Part shown: positions 25,953-35,204 of the stretch, in pieces
Layout: each line of letters starts with the position of its first letter
Position numbering within the stretch: position 1 is the first letter of the stretch
NCBI RefSeq assembly: GCF_017183135.1
Contig: NZ_JADDXW010000014.1
Location: 43,195 to 107,194, forward strand
Reading direction: 5' to 3'
Length of the DNA stretch: 64,000 nt
DNA from: Aurantimonas marina
GTDB taxonomy: Bacteria > Pseudomonadota > Alphaproteobacteria > Rhizobiales > Rhizobiaceae
Translations under genes and position numbers: made by a program
The notes under the pieces: model-generated
Seen by the model: the letters and a program-made list of their open reading frames with translations, nothing else
Told to the model about the DNA's origin: nothing
Database searches by the model: none

Positions 25953-26352
25953 GGCGCCTCCTGAATGGGGTTTCGAACGATCTTGGCAACATGCACTTCG
26001 CCACGCGCGATCGCCAGCCCGGGACCGGAAGTCGTGAGACTCCAGTCCCGGCTTCGGTCAATTGACCGAGATGATGAGCGAGGGCTTCGGCATCGCCCAT
26101 ACCACGATCCAGATCGAGGATGCGGCACTGCGCGAAGCCGAGGGCGAGACGCATAGCTGAGGGGAGCAGCCGAGGCGAGAGAGCTATGGTGGAATCTAGG
26201 TGATGGAGGTTTGAGAAGGGCGGCGTATCGAGGCGGGTGACGAGCCTGCCAGACCCTCCAGAAGGAGATGGTGTGGTTGCCGCCCTTCTTGAGGCGGCAA
26301 CGCAATGTGCCATTGTTGTGGTATCATGAACATCAGTCGGAGGACGACAACC
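25953..26352. other. Gene-poor stretch with remnants
   Basis: Apart from the CDF tail fragment (26,074-26,160) this 400-base stretch holds no gene. A 9-base inverted repeat, GAAGGGCGG (26,215-26,223) and CCGCCCTTC (26,280-26,288), precedes the IS110 fragment and may be a scar of another element. Confidence 0.45.
26074..26160 (+). pseudogene. Duplicated 3' end of a CDF exporter gene
   Basis: The frame from ATG 26,074 to the TGA at 26,160 encodes EGFGIAHTTIQIEDAALREA and a short tail. It is almost identical at DNA level to the last codons of the CDF gene at 21,388-22,314, differing at a few positions and at the last codons. No other part of the gene is present. A second CDF gene was probably lost here by recombination, or a short duplication was carried along. 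Confidence 0.8.
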
Positions 26353-26635
26353 ATGACAAAGATACGACGATCGGTGTCGATCTTGCCAAGAACGTTTTTC
26401 AACTCCACGGCGCTTCGATGAATGGAGATCTGCGGTTCCGCAAAAGGCTTTCCCGTCGGCAATTCTGGGACTTCATGACTGGACAGCGGCCTGCGGTGGT
26501 GGCGATGGAAGCCAGCGGCAGCGCCAATTTCTGGGCGCGAGAGTTGGCCAAGCCGGTCACGAGGTGAAGCTGATCCCACCTCATTATGTGAAGCCATTCG
26601 TCAAGCGGCAAAAGAACGATGCCGCCGATGCAGAC
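26353..26635 (+). pseudogene. IS110-family transposase, 5' fragment with two frameshifts
   Basis: The fragment matches the N-terminal RuvC-like domain of IS110-family transposases: IGVDLAKNVFQLHG carries the first catalytic aspartate, followed by VVAMEASGSANFWARELA and VKLIPPHYVKPFVKRQKNDA. One missing A just after the ATG and one missing G near 26,548 change the frame. Homology stops abruptly near 26,635, where an oppositely oriented fragment begins. Confidence 0.8.
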
Positions 26636-27022
26636 GCGTGCCGTGACCAGCGTGCGGATCAGCATGCTGTCGAAGCCCTTCACTCGGACTTCCCGGAAGA
26701 AGCCGATCTCGGCCAGATGCGACAGGCCGTCGGCATCGTTCGCATCGGTCTTGTTCGGCGCCATGTCGAGCGCGGCTTTGGCGTGGCGCGCATCGATGCA
26801 GATCGCGGGCACACCTTCCGCCATCAGGGCGTGATAAAACCAAACCGACTACGGCCCCGTCTCGAACACGACACGTTCGGCATGGGGAGCGCGCTTGCGG
26901 ATCAACGCCGCAAGAAGCCGAGGGTCGGAGGCGCACTTGCCGCGCCAGACCCTCTTGCCGTCCTGCCGGATTGAGACCGCGGTCTCTTTCATGGAAACGT
27001 CGAGACAAATATACTGCTGCAT
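26636..27022 (-). pseudogene. IS110/IS1111-type transposase, 5' fragment with a stop
   Basis: From ATG 27,022 this reads as the N-terminus of a second, different IS110-type transposase (YICLDVSMKETAVSIRQDG, then ERVVFETGP, ICIDARHAKAALDM and NKTDANDADGL). A TAG codon follows ETGP in an otherwise continuous frame. The gene is cut near 26,636 against the other fragment, so both lack their 3' halves. Confidence 0.8.
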
Positions 27023-27345
27023 GGCTGTCCTCCGTTCGATGACTGGGCCCGGTGCCAATCGTGAGCCCGTTTCTTCATCCTATCGGGGGACAGCCAACCA
27101 GACATTCGAACAGTGCCGCAGAGCCAACTTCCGCTGGCTGTCGCTCCCGCGATTACATCAAGCTCGTTCTTCGTACGCCTCACGGCGCCGGAAACCCTTC
27201 CTGAAAGCAGCCGCCACCATCTCATACGCTTTCCCCTGTGTTTGTCCTCCAATCTCGCCGGGGCTACGACCCGCGATGGGGACGCCTTGTAATTATCAGC
27301 CCTGACCACCGACCTTGATGGCATTTGCTATCAAGGAGCCACGAC
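27023..27345. other. Gene-free stretch before traG
   Basis: No gene or remnant is recognised in these 323 bases. A minus-strand frame spans most of it but has no family resemblance. It marks the right junction of the first cargo block with the transfer backbone. An AAGGAG ribosome site for traG lies at 27,334-27,339. Confidence 0.5.
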
Positions 27346-29334
27346 GTGTCCGCCACGAAAATCCTCTGGGGCCAGATCACCATCGTCGTCCTGATCGTGC
27401 TCGCCACGACTTGGGCGGCGACCCAGTGGACGGCTTGGAGACTCGGTTTCCAAACGCAGCTCGGTGCGCCCTGGTTCGAGTTGGCAAGCGTGCCGATCTA
27501 CCATCCGCCGGCCTTCTTCTGGTGGTGGTACTTTTACGACGCCTATGCGCAGGAGATCTTCGTCGAGGGGGCGTTCATCGCAGCCTCGGGCGGATTCATT
27601 TCCGTGGCCGTGGCAATCGGCATGTCGGTCTGGCGGGCGCGCGAGGCCAAGAACGTCGAGACCTACGGCTCGGCACGCTGGGCAAAGCCCGGTGAGGTCA
27701 AAGCCGCCGGCCTGCTCGTCCCGGATGGGGTGGTGCTCGGCAAGCTCGATCGCGATTATCTCCGTCATGATGGACCTGAGCACGTGCTCTGCTTCGCCCC
27801 GACACGATCCGGCAAGGGGATCGGCCTCGTCGTGCCGACCCTGCTGACCTGGTCTGGCTCGGCGATCGTCCACGACATCAAGGGCGAGAACTGGCAGCTC
27901 ACGGCAGGCTTTCGCGCCAGGCACGGGCGGGTGCTGCTGTTCGATCCGACAAACGCGAAGTCCTCCGCCTACAACCCGCTGCTGGAAGTGCGACGTGGCG
28001 AATGGGAAGTGCGGGACGTCCAGAATGTCGCCGACGTGCTGGTCGACCCCGAGGGCTCGCTGGAAAAGCGGAATCATTGGGAGAAGACCAGCCACTCACT
28101 CCTCGTCGGCGCGATCCTGCATGTCCTCTACGCCGAGGACGACAAGACGCTCGCCGGCGTCGCCGGATTCCTGTCGGACCCGAAGCGGCCGATCGAGACC
28201 ACGCTCGCGGCAATGATGACGACGCCGCATCTCGGCAAGGCGGGACCGCATCCCGTCGTCGCCTCGACGGCCCGCGAGCTCCTGAACAAATCCGACAACG
28301 AGCGCTCCGGCGTGCTCTCCACCGCGATGTCGTTTCTCGGACTCTATCGCGATCCCGTCGTCGCGGAGGTGACGCGACGCTGCGACTGGCGGATCGCTGA
28401 CCTGACCGCCGAGCGCCGACCGGCAACGCTCTATTTGGTCGTGCCGCCTTCCGACATCTCGCGCACGAAGCCGCTCATCCGGCTGGTGCTCAACCAGATC
28501 GGCCGCCGCCTGACCGAAGATCTTCATGCGAAGGACCGCCGCCACCGCGTCCTGATGATGCTCGACGAGTTCCCGGCGCTCGGGCGGCTCGACTTCTTCG
28601 AGAGTGCCTTGGCCTTCATGGCGGGATACGGATTGAAGGCCTTCCTCATCGCGCAATCGCTCAATCAGATCGAGAAGGCGTACGGCCCAAACAACGCAAT
28701 CCTCGACAACTGCCATGTCCGCGTGAGCTTCGCCACGAATGACGAGAGGACGGCCAAGCGCGTTTCGGACGCCCTCGGCACCGCAACCGAGATGAAGGCG
28801 ATGAAGAACTATGCGGGGCATCGGCTGTCGCCGTGGCTGGGGCACCTCATGGTCTCGCGCTCGGAAACGGCGCGGCCTTTGCTCACGCCCGGCGAGGTGA
28901 TGCAGCTCCCGCCCAGCGACGAGATCGTCATGCTGTCCGGCACGCCGCCGATCCGGGCGAAGAAAGCCCGCTATTACGAAGACGGGCGGTTCAAGGAGCG
29001 CGTCCTGCCGCCGCCCGATCCATCGAAGAGCGGCCGGTCGTCGCGCCAGGACAACTGGTCGGCGCTCTGCTCTCAAAAACCTTCGCCGGCGGCCCTCACC
29101 GTGGCCGGAAGGACAGGGCAGGACGCAGCCAATAGTGGCCTGCGCCGCGAACCCGAGTTGCCCGATCACGTCGCCGTCGCCAAGGAGATCGACCAACCGA
29201 AGCCGACGCAAGAATTCGCGATGGTCGACGACGAGCCGGAGGACGCCGCCCGCCAGGGCCGCATCCTGCGCCAACAGATGCGCGGGGTTGCACGCCAGGT
29301 CGCGCTCGACCCCAACGACGGCATCGAGATGTGA
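27346..29334 (+). CDS. traG: TraG/VirD4 coupling protein
   Basis: A 662-residue coupling ATPase, started at GTG 27,346 seven bases after AAGGAG. Two N-terminal membrane segments (residues 5-25 and about 70-95) precede the soluble motor: YGSARWA, the Walker A APTRSGKGIG near residue 152, and the Walker B LMMLDEFPALGRLD near residue 405. It links the relaxase-DNA complex to the Trb channel. In this backbone the gene normally follows the relaxase directly; here 11.6 kb of cargo separates them. Confidence 0.95.
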   Translation: MSATKILWGQITIVVLIVLATTWAATQWTAWRLGFQTQLGAPWFELASVPIYHPPAFFWWWYFYDAYAQEIFVEGAFIAASGGFISVAVAIGMSVWRAREAKNVETYGSARWAKPGEVKAAGLLVPDGVVLGKLDRDYLRHDGPEHVLCFAPTRSGKGIGLVVPTLLTWSGSAIVHDIKGENWQLTAGFRARHGRVLLFDPTNAKSSAYNPLLEVRRGEWEVRDVQNVADVLVDPEGSLEKRNHWEKTSHSLLVGAILHVLYAEDDKTLAGVAGFLSDPKRPIETTLAAMMTTPHLGKAGPHPVVASTARELLNKSDNERSGVLSTAMSFLGLYRDPVVAEVTRRCDWRIADLTAERRPATLYLVVPPSDISRTKPLIRLVLNQIGRRLTEDLHAKDRRHRVLMMLDEFPALGRLDFFESALAFMAGYGLKAFLIAQSLNQIEKAYGPNNAILDNCHVRVSFATNDERTAKRVSDALGTATEMKAMKNYAGHRLSPWLGHLMVSRSETARPLLTPGEVMQLPPSDEIVMLSGTPPIRAKKARYYEDGRFKERVLPPPDPSKSGRSSRQDNWSALCSQKPSPAALTVAGRTGQDAANSGLRREPELPDHVAVAKEIDQPKPTQEFAMVDDEPEDAARQGRILRQQMRGVARQVALDPNDGIEM

Positions 29335-29344
29335 GGCAGGACCC

Positions 29345-29791
29345 ATGCGCGACCGGATGAATGTCTATTTTCCACCCGAGATGCTGAAGCAGATCGCCGA
29401 GCTTGCCGATCGCAAGAAGCTCTCGCGTTCGGCGATCGTCGAGGCGGCGGTCGCCTCCTTCCTGTCGCCAGACGGCGCCGACCGGCGCGAGGCGGCTTTC
29501 ACCCGCCGCCTCGATCGGCTCTCACGACAGGTGCAGCGCATGGAGCGCGATCTCGGTGTCACCGCGGAAACGCTGGCGCTGTTCGTCCGCTTCTGGCTGA
29601 CCATCACGCCACCCCTGCCCAACGACGCCCAGGCCGCCGCTCAGATCAAGGGCCGCGAGCGGTTTGAGGGGTTCATCGAGGTGCTGGGCCGGCGCCTGCA
29701 GAAGGGACAGAGCTTTCTGAGGGAAATCCCCGACGATATCGGTGGCATCGCCTCGACCGAAGAGCCTGACGAATCGCCTAAAAACGGCTGA
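29345..29791 (+). CDS. Ribbon-helix-helix protein after traG
   Basis: A 148-residue protein starting ten bases after the traG stop. The N-terminus (RMNVYFPPEMLKQIAELAD, then KKLSRSAIVEAAVASFL) is a clear CopG-type ribbon-helix-helix. The middle is a predicted coiled coil (RRLDRLSRQVQRMERDL) followed by one hydrophobic stretch. Genes of this type lie between traG and trbB in many alphaproteobacterial elements and may regulate the trb operon or assist relaxosome docking; this is inference. Confidence 0.85.
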   Translation: MRDRMNVYFPPEMLKQIAELADRKKLSRSAIVEAAVASFLSPDGADRREAAFTRRLDRLSRQVQRMERDLGVTAETLALFVRFWLTITPPLPNDAQAAAQIKGRERFEGFIEVLGRRLQKGQSFLREIPDDIGGIASTEEPDESPKNG

Positions 29792-29965
29792 GCCGTCTTC
29801 CAAAGGCCGGTCGGAAGCGTTCCTGCGTTCCGTCCTTTCCCTCTATTTGTACGCCACGGTGCGACGACCCCCTTGAACTTGTTGCCAGGCCCCATTTTCT
29901 GCCCCTTCTAATCATCCGCGATCCAGGGCCGCCCATCGCGCGGTCCCGCAAAGGACGGGGACGAC

Positions 29966-30976
29966 GTGGCGACATCTCACCAGCAATCCGAGGCGATCTC
30001 ACGCGGCGCGCGCATGCTGCGCACGGCGCTCGGCCCCGCCATCGCTGGGTTCCTGGAAGATCCGCAGATCGTCGAGGTGATGCTCAACCCCGATGGGCGG
30101 CTCTGGATCGACCATCTCTCCGAAGGGCTCGCTGATACGGGTGAACGGCTGTCGCCGGCCGATGGCGAGCGGATCGTCCGCTTGGTCGCCCACCATGTCG
30201 GCGCCGAGGTCCATCCCGGTTCACCGCGGGTCTCGGCGGAGCTGCCCGAGACGGGGGAGCGGTTCGAGGGCCTATTGCCGCCGGTGGTGGCCGCCCCGGC
30301 CTTCGCTATCCGCAAGCCCGCCGTCGCCGTCTTCTCCCTCGGCGACTACGTCGCCGCCGGCATCATGACCGACGGTCAGGCCGAGGCGCTGCGTGCGTCC
30401 GTCGCCGCGCGAAAGAACATCCTCGTCGCCGGCGGCACTTCGACCGGCAAGACGACCCTGACCAATGCGCTTCTTGCCGAAGTCGCCAGGACAAGCGACC
30501 GCGTCGTGCTGATCGAGGATACGCGCGAGCTGCAATGCGCCTCGCCGAACCTCGTGGCGCTGCGCACCAAGGATGGCGTCGCGTCGCTGTCCGAACTGGT
30601 GCGCTCGTCGCTCCGCCTTCGCCCTGACCGCATCCCGATCGGCGAAGTGCGCGGCAGCGAGGCGCTGGATCTTCTGAAGGCGTGGGGCACGGGGCACCCT
30701 GGCGGCGTCGGCACCATCCATTCCGGGTCGGCGATCGGCGCGCTACGCCGGATGGAACAGCTGATCCAGGAAGCCGTCGTCACCGTGCCACGCGCCCTGA
30801 TCGCCGAGACCATCGATGTCATCGCCGTCTTAGCCGGACGCGGCTCCATGCGCCGCCTCGTCGAGCTCGCCGCAGTCGATGGCGTCGGGCCGTCCGGCGA
30901 CTACCGCGTCGGCCCGGTCGCAACGCCCGACGCCACCCTCTTCGACAACCAGATCCTCGCAGGAGATCCGTCATGA
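29966..30976 (+). CDS. trbB: TrbB, conjugal transfer ATPase
   Basis: A 336-residue VirB11-type hexameric ATPase. Visible motifs are the Walker [10 protein letters not shown] near residue 156, the Asp box [11 protein letters not shown], the Walker B-like [19 protein letters not shown] and the His box [14 protein letters not shown]. It powers pilus assembly and substrate transfer at the cytoplasmic face of the channel. The GTG start has a good ribosome site; the next ATG-type start would remove conserved sequence. Confidence 0.96.
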   Translation: MATSHQQSEAISRGARMLRTALGPAIAGFLEDPQIVEVMLNPDGRLWIDHLSEGLADTGERLSPADGERIVRLVAHHVGAEVHPGSPRVSAELPETGERFEGLLPPVVAAPAFAIRKPAVAVFSLGDYVAAGIMTDGQAEALRASVAARKNILVAGGTSTGKTTLTNALLAEVARTSDRVVLIEDTRELQCASPNLVALRTKDGVASLSELVRSSLRLRPDRIPIGEVRGSEALDLLKAWGTGHPGGVGTIHSGSAIGALRRMEQLIQEAVVTVPRALIAETIDVIAVLAGRGSMRRLVELAAVDGVGPSGDYRVGPVATPDATLFDNQILAGDPS

Positions 30977-31305
30977 TCCAAAACGCTTCAACCATCCGCC
31001 GTCGCATCGCGACCGCGGCCGTGGTGACCTTCGTCACCTTGTCCCTCTCACCCGCCGCCCAAGCCGCCGGCTCGTCCATGCCATGGGAGGCGCCGCTTCA
31101 GTCGATCCTGGAGTCGATCGAGGGGCCCGTCGCCAAGATCATCGCGGTGATGATCATCATCATCACCGGCCTGACGCTGGCCTTCGGCGACAGCAGCGGC
31201 GGGGCTCGCAAGCTCATCCAGATCGTGTTCGGCCTGTCGATCGCCTTCGCCGCCAGCTCCTTCTTCCTGTCGTTCTTCTCGTTCGGCGGCGGGGTGCTCG
31301 TCTGA
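30973..31305 (+). CDS. trbC: TrbC, conjugative pilin
   Basis: A 110-residue prepilin with a long signal peptide (residues 1-35, ending AQAAGSS) and two hydrophobic segments (near 52-70 and 80-105) around a GDSSGGARKLIQ loop. In RP4 the homologue is cut and cyclised by TraF, which is present at 12,016. It overlaps trbB by four bases. Confidence 0.93.
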   Translation: MIQNASTIRRRIATAAVVTFVTLSLSPAAQAAGSSMPWEAPLQSILESIEGPVAKIIAVMIIIITGLTLAFGDSSGGARKLIQIVFGLSIAFAASSFFLSFFSFGGGVLV

Positions 31306-31583
31306 TGTCGGACTTCGCCTCGGAAGCGCCCGTCGGCGGGTTCTTCGCGCCCGTCCATCGCGCTCTGACCGAGCCGATCCTGCTCGGCGGCGCGCCGCGT
31401 TCGATCGCCATCCTCAACGGCACGCTGGCGGCGGCGCTCGGCCTCGGTCTGCGCCTCTGGCTGGTCGGCCTGGCGCTCTGGGCAGTCGGCCACTTCGCCG
31501 CGGTCTGGGCGGCCAAGCGCGATCCGCTGTTCGTCGATGTGGTGCGCCGGCATCTGCGCATCCCCGGCCATCTGAACGTCTGA
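31305..31583 (+). CDS. trbD: TrbD, inner-membrane channel protein
   Basis: A 92-residue VirB3-like protein. PVHRALTEPILLGGAPR is the conserved N-terminal TrbD motif, followed by two closely spaced hydrophobic segments and the C-terminal DPLFVDVVRRHLR. It stabilises the TrbE ATPase at the inner membrane. It starts on the last base of the trbC stop. Confidence 0.94.
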   Translation: MSDFASEAPVGGFFAPVHRALTEPILLGGAPRSIAILNGTLAAALGLGLRLWLVGLALWAVGHFAAVWAAKRDPLFVDVVRRHLRIPGHLNV

Positions 31584-31602
31584 GGCCAGGGAGAACCGCG
31601 CC

Positions 31603-34122
31603 ATGATGAACCTTGCAGAATACCGCCGCACCTCGACCCGCCTCGCGGACTTCCTGCCCTGGGTCGCCCTCGCCGGCCAGGGCGTCGTCCTGAACAAGGA
31701 CGGCTCGTTCCAGCGCACCGTCCACTTCCGAGGCCCCGACCTCGACAGCGCCGTGCCCGCCGAGCTGGTCGGCGTCGCCGGGCGCCTCAACAACGCTTTC
31801 CGCCGCCTCGGCTGCGGCTGGGCAATCTTCGTCGAAGCCCAGCGCCATCGCGCCGGCGCCTATCCGACCAGCACCTTCGCCGAGGCCGCGTCGGCCCTCG
31901 TCGATGCCGAACGGAAGGCTGACTTCGAGGAGGAAGGCGCGCATTTCGAGTCGAGCTATTTCCTCACGCTTCTCTATCTGCCGGCTGCCGAGGACGTCGC
32001 CCGAGCCGAGAGCTGGCTGTACGAGGGCAAGGCGCAGAGCGGCGTTGACGCGCGCGAACTCCTGCGCGGCTTCGTCGACCGAACCGACCGCCTGCTCCAG
32101 CTTATCGAGGGCTTCATGCCCGAATGCGCATGGCTGGATGACGCCGAGACGCTAACCTACCTGCATTCGACCATCTCGACGAAGCGGAACCGCGTCCGCC
32201 TCCCCGAGATCCCGATGTATCTCGACGCGTTGCTGGCCGACCAGCCACTCACCGGCGGGCTCGAACCGCGGCTGGGCAGCGCGCATCTCCGAATCCTCAC
32301 CATCATCGGCTTCCCGACAGCGACGACGCCCGGAATCCTGGACGAGCTGAACCGGCTCGCCTTTCCCTATCGCTGGTCGACCCGCGCCGTGATGCTCGAC
32401 AAGACCGAGGCGACGCGCCTGCTGACCAGGATCCGCCGGCAGTGGTTCGCCAAGCGGAAGTCGGTCGCCGCCATCCTGAAAGAAGTGATGACCAACGAGG
32501 CGTCAACGCTCGTCGACAGCGACGCCGCCAACAAGGCGGCGGATGCCGATCTGGCGCTGCAGGAACTCGGCTCCGACCTGATCGGCCAGGCCTATGTCAC
32601 GGCGACCGTCACGGTCTGGGATGAGAACCCGGCTATCGCCGACGAGAAGCTGCGACTCGTCGAGAAGGTGATCCAGGGCCGTGACTTCACCGCGATGACC
32701 GAGACCATCAACGCAGCGGATGCCTGGCTCGGCAGTCTGCCGGGCCATGTCTACGCCAATGTCCGGCAGCCGCCGGTCTCCACCCTCAATCTCGCCCATA
32801 TGATCCCGCTGTCGGCGGTCTGGGCGGGTGAGGTGCGGGACGAGCATTTAGCAGCGCCCCCTCTCCTCTTCGGACGGACCGAAGGCTCGACACCCTTCCG
32901 TTTTTCCCTGCATGTCGGTGATGTCGGCCATACCCTCGTCGTCGGCCCGACCGGCGCCGGCAAGTCGGTTCTGCTGGCACTGATGGCCTTGCAATTCCGC
33001 CGCTATCAGAACTCGCAGGTCTTCGCCTTCGACTTCGGCGGCTCGATCCGCGCCGCCGCTCTCGCTTGTGGTGGCGACTGGCACGATCTCGGCGGCGAAC
33101 TGACCGATGGTGCGGCCGCCTCGGTCTCGCTCCAGCCGCTGGCCCGCATTCACGAGACGCCCGAGCGCGCCTGGGCCGCCGACTGGATCGTCGCCATCCT
33201 GATGCGCGAGGGCGTCACCATCACGCCGGACGTAAAGGAGTTGCTCTGGTCGGCGCTGACCTCGCTGGCGTCGGCACCACTCGCGGAGAGGACGCTCACC
33301 GGCCTCTCCGTCCTCCTGCAATCCTCGGCCCTGAAGCAGGCGTTGAAGCCCTATTGCGTCGGTGGGCCCTATGGCCGGCTGCTCGATTCCGAAGCCGAAC
33401 GGCTCGGCGAGGCATCGGTCCAGGTCTACGAGACCGAGGGACTGATCGGCACGGGGGCGGCGCCTGCCGTCCTGGCCTACCTGTTCCACCGCATCGAGGA
33501 CCGTCTCGACGGGCGGCCGACCCTCTTGATCGTGGACGAGGGCTGGCTGGCGCTCGACGACCAGGGTTTCGCCGGCCAGCTCCGCGAGTGGCTGAAGACG
33601 CTGAGGAAGAAGAACGCCTCTGTCGTGTTCGCGACGCAGTCGCTCTCCGACATCGACAGTTCGGTGATTGCGCCGGCGATCATCGAGAGCTGTCAGACCC
33701 GTCTGCTGCTGCCGAACGAGCGCGCCATCGAGCCGCAGATCACCGCCATCTATCGCCGTTTCGGCCTCAACGACCGGCAGATCGAGATCCTCGCGCGGGC
33801 AACGCCGAAGCGCGACTATTACTGCCAGTCCCGGCGCGGCAACCGGCTCTTCGAGCTCGGCCTCGGCGAGGTCGCGCTGGCGCTCTGCGCCACCTCCTCG
33901 AAATCCGACCAGGCCGCCATCGAGCGGATCCTCGCAAGCCAAGGCCGCGACGGCTTCCTCCCCGCGTGGCTGCGCAAGCGCGACGTCGCCTGGGCGGCCG
34001 ACCTCATCCCCGATCTCATCAATCTCGACAGGGCGGAACCGCCCTCCGAGCGCAAAGAGCCGATCGGACCGAGCGCCACGACCGACCCGACGCCACCCAC
34101 GGAAAAGGAGACGTCCCGATGA
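31603..34122 (+). CDS. trbE: TrbE, VirB4-type ATPase
   Basis: An 839-residue ATPase of the mating channel. The N-terminal CagE/TrbE domain is followed by the Walker A GPTGAGKSV near residue 449, the Walker B LLIVDEGWLAL near residue 641 and FATQSLSDI downstream. It energises pilus subunit extraction and channel assembly together with TrbB and TraG. The length is normal for the family and the frame is intact. Confidence 0.96.
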   Translation: MMNLAEYRRTSTRLADFLPWVALAGQGVVLNKDGSFQRTVHFRGPDLDSAVPAELVGVAGRLNNAFRRLGCGWAIFVEAQRHRAGAYPTSTFAEAASALVDAERKADFEEEGAHFESSYFLTLLYLPAAEDVARAESWLYEGKAQSGVDARELLRGFVDRTDRLLQLIEGFMPECAWLDDAETLTYLHSTISTKRNRVRLPEIPMYLDALLADQPLTGGLEPRLGSAHLRILTIIGFPTATTPGILDELNRLAFPYRWSTRAVMLDKTEATRLLTRIRRQWFAKRKSVAAILKEVMTNEASTLVDSDAANKAADADLALQELGSDLIGQAYVTATVTVWDENPAIADEKLRLVEKVIQGRDFTAMTETINAADAWLGSLPGHVYANVRQPPVSTLNLAHMIPLSAVWAGEVRDEHLAAPPLLFGRTEGSTPFRFSLHVGDVGHTLVVGPTGAGKSVLLALMALQFRRYQNSQVFAFDFGGSIRAAALACGGDWHDLGGELTDGAAASVSLQPLARIHETPERAWAADWIVAILMREGVTITPDVKELLWSALTSLASAPLAERTLTGLSVLLQSSALKQALKPYCVGGPYGRLLDSEAERLGEASVQVYETEGLIGTGAAPAVLAYLFHRIEDRLDGRPTLLIVDEGWLALDDQGFAGQLREWLKTLRKKNASVVFATQSLSDIDSSVIAPAIIESCQTRLLLPNERAIEPQITAIYRRFGLNDRQIEILARATPKRDYYCQSRRGNRLFELGLGEVALALCATSSKSDQAAIERILASQGRDGFLPAWLRKRDVAWAADLIPDLINLDRAEPPSERKEPIGPSATTDPTPPTEKETSR

Positions 34123-34880
34123 CCCGTAAACCCTTGTCGAAGCTGAGCTTCGCCGCGCTGATGCTGGCGACCCCTGTCGCGATCTCGCCGATCCTGACCG
34201 AGCCAGCCCATGCCTGGCGCATCGTCTACGATCCGAGCAATTACGCGCAGAACGTCATCCAGGCGGCCCGGGCGCTCGAACAGATCAACAACCAGATCAC
34301 CTCGCTCCAGAACGAAGCCCAGGAGCTGATCAACCAGGCCCGCAACCTCGCGAGCCTGCCCACCTCCTCGCTGCAGCAGCTGCAGCAGTCTGTGCAGCGG
34401 ACGCAAGCGCTGCTCTCCGAGGCCCAGAACATCGCCTTCGATGTCGGCGACGTGGATCGTGCGTTCCAGACCACCTATGGCGACACTCCGATCTCGGCCT
34501 CAGACCAGGACTTGATCGCCAGTGCGCGCGAGCGCTGGCGGAATACGCTCAGTGGGCTGCGGGACGCCCTGCGCGTGCAGGCCGGTGTCGTCGGCAACAT
34601 CGACAGGACCCAGGCCGAGATGTCGGCGCTGGTGGAGGCAAGCCAGGGCGCCGTCGGCGCGCTTCAGGCAACGCAGGCGGGCAACCAGCTCCTCGCTCTT
34701 CAGGCGCAGCAGCTCGCCGACCTTACCGCGGTCGTGGCGGCGAACGGGCGAGCTGACGCCTTGTCCGCGGCGGAACAGACCGCTGCCGCCGAACAGGGTC
34801 GAGAGCAGCGTCGCCGGTTCCTCACTCCGGGCGCCGGCTACCAGCCGGGCAACGCCCGCATGTTCCCGAACGGGAACTGA
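34119..34880 (+). CDS. trbJ: TrbJ, VirB5-like channel protein
   Basis: A 253-residue secreted protein whose start overlaps the trbE stop. A signal peptide (to about residue 32, ending AHA) precedes WRIVYDPSNYAQNVIQA, the typical TrbJ start, and a long alpha-helical region rich in Gln and Ala (INNQITSLQNEAQELINQ). TrbJ is the VirB5-like pilus-tip or adhesion component of trb systems. Confidence 0.93.
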   Translation: MTRKPLSKLSFAALMLATPVAISPILTEPAHAWRIVYDPSNYAQNVIQAARALEQINNQITSLQNEAQELINQARNLASLPTSSLQQLQQSVQRTQALLSEAQNIAFDVGDVDRAFQTTYGDTPISASDQDLIASARERWRNTLSGLRDALRVQAGVVGNIDRTQAEMSALVEASQGAVGALQATQAGNQLLALQAQQLADLTAVVAANGRADALSAAEQTAAAEQGREQRRRFLTPGAGYQPGNARMFPNGN

Positions 34881-34885
34881 GAACG

Positions 34886-35200
34886 ATGGACGGAAAGATA
34901 CTCGCCCGGCTCGCGGCCGTGATCGTCGTTGCCGTCGCATTGACGGCAACGGCGGTCGAGATGGCCCGCGAAGAAGAGCCGGTAATCCCGGCGTCCTCGG
35001 TGAGACCCGCGGAGCATTTGGCGTTCGGTCCCCTGCGGATCGAGCTGACCCGCTGCCAGGCGCTGGGCGAGGCGGCGGCGCGCGAGCCCATGTGCCTTAG
35101 CGCCTGGGCCGAGAACCGCCGCCGCTTTCTCGGCATCGAGACCGGACCGACCGCGCGCCGACCCGACGCATCAGTCATGCCGACGACGGAGGCGCGTTAG
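34886..35200 (+). CDS. TrbK-alt, putative entry-exclusion protein
   Basis: A 104-residue protein with one N-terminal hydrophobic segment (residues 8-24) and a short periplasmic region containing LRIELTRCQALG and PMCLSAWAENRRRFLG, the hallmark of TrbK-alt proteins. No lipobox is seen, unlike RP4 TrbK. The position between trbJ and trbL is that of the entry-exclusion gene, which prevents redundant mating between carriers; the function here is inferred from that. Confidence 0.85.
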   Translation: MDGKILARLAAVIVVAVALTATAVEMAREEEPVIPASSVRPAEHLAFGPLRIELTRCQALGEAAAREPMCLSAWAENRRRFLGIETGPTARRPDASVMPTTEAR

Positions 35201-35204
35201 AACC

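Larger units (their letters stand above)
29966..31305 (+). other. trb operon start: overlap of trbB, trbC and trbD
   Basis: trbB starts at GTG 29,966 behind AAGGACGGGG, and trbC starts inside the last codons of trbB while trbD starts on the last base of the trbC stop. These overlaps imply translational coupling from the first gene. The 174 bases before trbB hold no gene and presumably contain the operon promoter. Confidence 0.6.

Noticed and set aside
26989..27324. Minus-strand frame before traG
   Set aside because: It overlaps the IS110 fragment in another frame, is basic and low in recognisable features, and matches no known family.
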